Of a stretch of DNA of 64,000 bases, positions 63,359 through 64,000 are shown piece by piece (position 1 is the stretch's first letter; the number at the start of each line of letters is the position of its first letter). The translations under genes and the position numbers were made by a program. A model generated the notes under the pieces. It had not been told where the DNA came from and made no database searches. It saw only the letters and a program-made list of their open reading frames with translations. The DNA comes from Gordonia lacunae (GTDB taxonomy: Bacteria > Actinomycetota > Actinomycetes > Mycobacteriales > Mycobacteriaceae), in assembly GCF_002149015.1 (NCBI RefSeq), contig NZ_NGFO01000024.1:1-64000 (forward strand), read 5' to 3'.

Positions 63359-63658
63359 ATGGCTACAGATTATGACGCGCCGCGGCGGACGGAGACCGAG
63401 GACCTCAACGAGGACTCGCTCGAAGAGCTGAAGGCCCGGCGCAGCGAGGCGCAGTCTTCCGCGGTGGATGTCGACGAGAGTGACACCGCGGAATCCTTCG
63501 AACTTCCCGGCGCCGATCTCTCCGGCGAAGAACTGTCGGTGCGTGTCATCCCCAAGCAGGCCGACGAGTTCACTTGTACCAGCTGCTTTCTCGTCTATCA
63601 CCGCAGCCGGCTGGCCGAGGAGAACGGAAGCTCGCTCATCTGCGTCGACTGCGCGTGA
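63359..63658 (+). CDS. DUF4193 family protein
   Basis: A 99-residue acidic protein, counterpart of Rv2699c. The conserved core DEFTCTSCFLVYHRSRLA with a C-terminal ICVDC forms two CxxC pairs (C72/C75 and C95/C98), a probable zinc ribbon; the first 60 residues are acidic and likely disordered. The family is universal in actinobacteria, highly expressed and of unknown function. ATG 63359 gives MATDYDAPRR. Preceded by a strong promoter and a long 5' UTR. Confidence 0.92.
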   Translation: MATDYDAPRRTETEDLNEDSLEELKARRSEAQSSAVDVDESDTAESFELPGADLSGEELSVRVIPKQADEFTCTSCFLVYHRSRLAEENGSSLICVDCA

Positions 63659-63689
63659 GCAGGTCCGCGATCAGCGATTGACAGCTGAT

Positions 63690-63725
63690 GAAGGGGGCCG
63701 ACGCCGAACACGGCGCGGCCCCTTC
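63690..63725 (+). terminator. Terminator hairpin after DUF4193
   Basis: GAAGGGGGCCGACGCCG pairs with CGGCGCGGCCCCTTC around an AACA loop with two small mismatches; 31 nt after the stop and before the convergent DUF3093 gene. Confidence 0.75.
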
Positions 63726-63738
63726 GTCGTGTCCGGGG

Positions 63739-64000
63739 TCAGGCGGTGGGTTCGGGACGGTCGGCCGCGGCGTCCTCGATGCCCAGGGCCGCGAGGAGTT
63801 CGGCCGGACGGCGGGTGGACACGAGCCAGTACGGCGTCGGGTCGTCGGGGTCGTCGAGCACGATGAGGACCATCGTCTTCACCCAGGACCGGTGCACGAG
63901 GTAGGCGGCCGGATCGAGCTGGCGGCCGAGAGCCGCGCTCTTGGCGGACGCCGGAACCGTTGCCGCGCGCGCCACGACGCCACGCGGCAGAACAGCGCGA
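63739..64000 (-). CDS. DUF3093 family protein, 5' part outside window
   Basis: C-terminal 86 residues of a DUF3093 membrane protein, counterpart of Rv2698. The frame is open to the window edge: RAVLPRGVVARAATVPASAK, then AYLVHRSWVKTMVLIVLDD and PTPYWLVSTRRP, the family's characteristic C-terminal block. A GTG at 63975 is internal, not the start. The membrane spans of the family lie in the missing part. Convergent with DUF4193 across a terminator. Function unknown. Confidence 0.85.
   Translation of the reverse strand, partial: RAVLPRGVVARAATVPASAKSAALGRQLDPAAYLVHRSWVKTMVLIVLDDPDDPTPYWLVSTRRPAELLAALGIEDAAADRPEPTA

Noticed and set aside
63165-63431. An 88-codon frame starting in the DUF4193 leader
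   Set aside because: Arg/Ser-rich, overlaps the DUF4193 start in another frame, no ribosome site or family resemblance.
1-64000. tRNA genes, prophage, insertion sequences, toxin-antitoxin or defence islands
   Set aside because: None was recognised; almost all space is accounted for by conserved chromosomal genes. A tRNAscan-SE and mobile-element search would settle this.

Overview
The window is high-GC chromosomal DNA from a mycolic-acid actinobacterium (order Mycobacteriales). Protein similarity and gene order both follow the Mycobacterium tuberculosis segment Rv2752c to Rv2698: rnj, ftsK, argA, pgsA, clgR, pspA, recA-recX, miaB, miaA, dapF, hflX, lexA, nrdR, ideR, sigB, sigA, ppgK, suhB, cei and the DUF4193/DUF3093 genes. 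The insertions (gluABCD beside recX, a fructose PTS locus, acuC-pat) and the repeats fit Gordonia or a close relative best; the genus is an inference. No prophage, IS element, tRNA, rRNA or CRISPR array was recognised.

Layout. 1-6.9 kb: RNase J (5' end outside the window), a DinB/MDMPI-type protein, FtsK, and a TerC membrane protein behind a yybP-ykoY (Mn2+) riboswitch. 7-11.6 kb: ArgA-type acetyltransferase and YciI (minus), then PgsA, ClgR, PspA, a glycosyltransferase and DUF3046. 11.6-16.7 kb: SOS-controlled recA with recX, then the glutamate ABC transporter gluABCD. 16.8-25 kb: miaB, a membrane protein, a DUF349 protein, a LigB-like protein, miaA, dapF, hflX. 25-31.2 kb: a fructose phosphotransferase locus (HPr, FruA, FruK, FruR, and divergent enzyme I). 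31.1-37.2 kb: lexA and a divergent SOS-type LysM cell-division suppressor, nrdR, hrpA. 37.3-43 kb: aminotransferase, ahpC-ahpD with divergent oxyR, and a DUF3516 helicase. 43-52 kb: PAC2 protein, lipoprotein, DUF4192, ideR, acuC-pat (protein deacetylase/acetyltransferase pair), sigB. 52-58.5 kb: small actinobacterial proteins, YihY, an SF2 helicase, and a TauE sulfite exporter with a leader peptide. 58.7-64 kb: sigA, ppgK, suhB, cei, DUF4193 and the C-terminal part of a DUF3093 gene.

How the parts connect. This is mostly a housekeeping and stress-control neighbourhood: DNA repair and its SOS switch, envelope stress (clgR-pspA), peroxide defence (oxyR-ahpCD), iron control (ideR), primary and stress sigma factors, and tRNA modification. 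clgR and sigB each carry the same GGGAAC-N18-GTTGG promoter, which points to a common ECF sigma factor of the SigE/SigH class. Many genes have a TANNNT -10 box ending 6-7 nt before the start codon, so leaderless transcripts are probably common.

The least ordinary features are regulatory and small: (i) a leaderless 31-codon leader peptide with a penultimate Cys codon upstream of tauE; (ii) a leaderless 8-codon ORF whose stop overlaps the acuC start; (iii) a helicase whose only frame-consistent full-length start is a CTG overlapping the upstream stop; (iv) two clusters of a 35-37 bp tandem repeat about 32 kb apart; (v) an in-frame 27-bp minisatellite in suhB.
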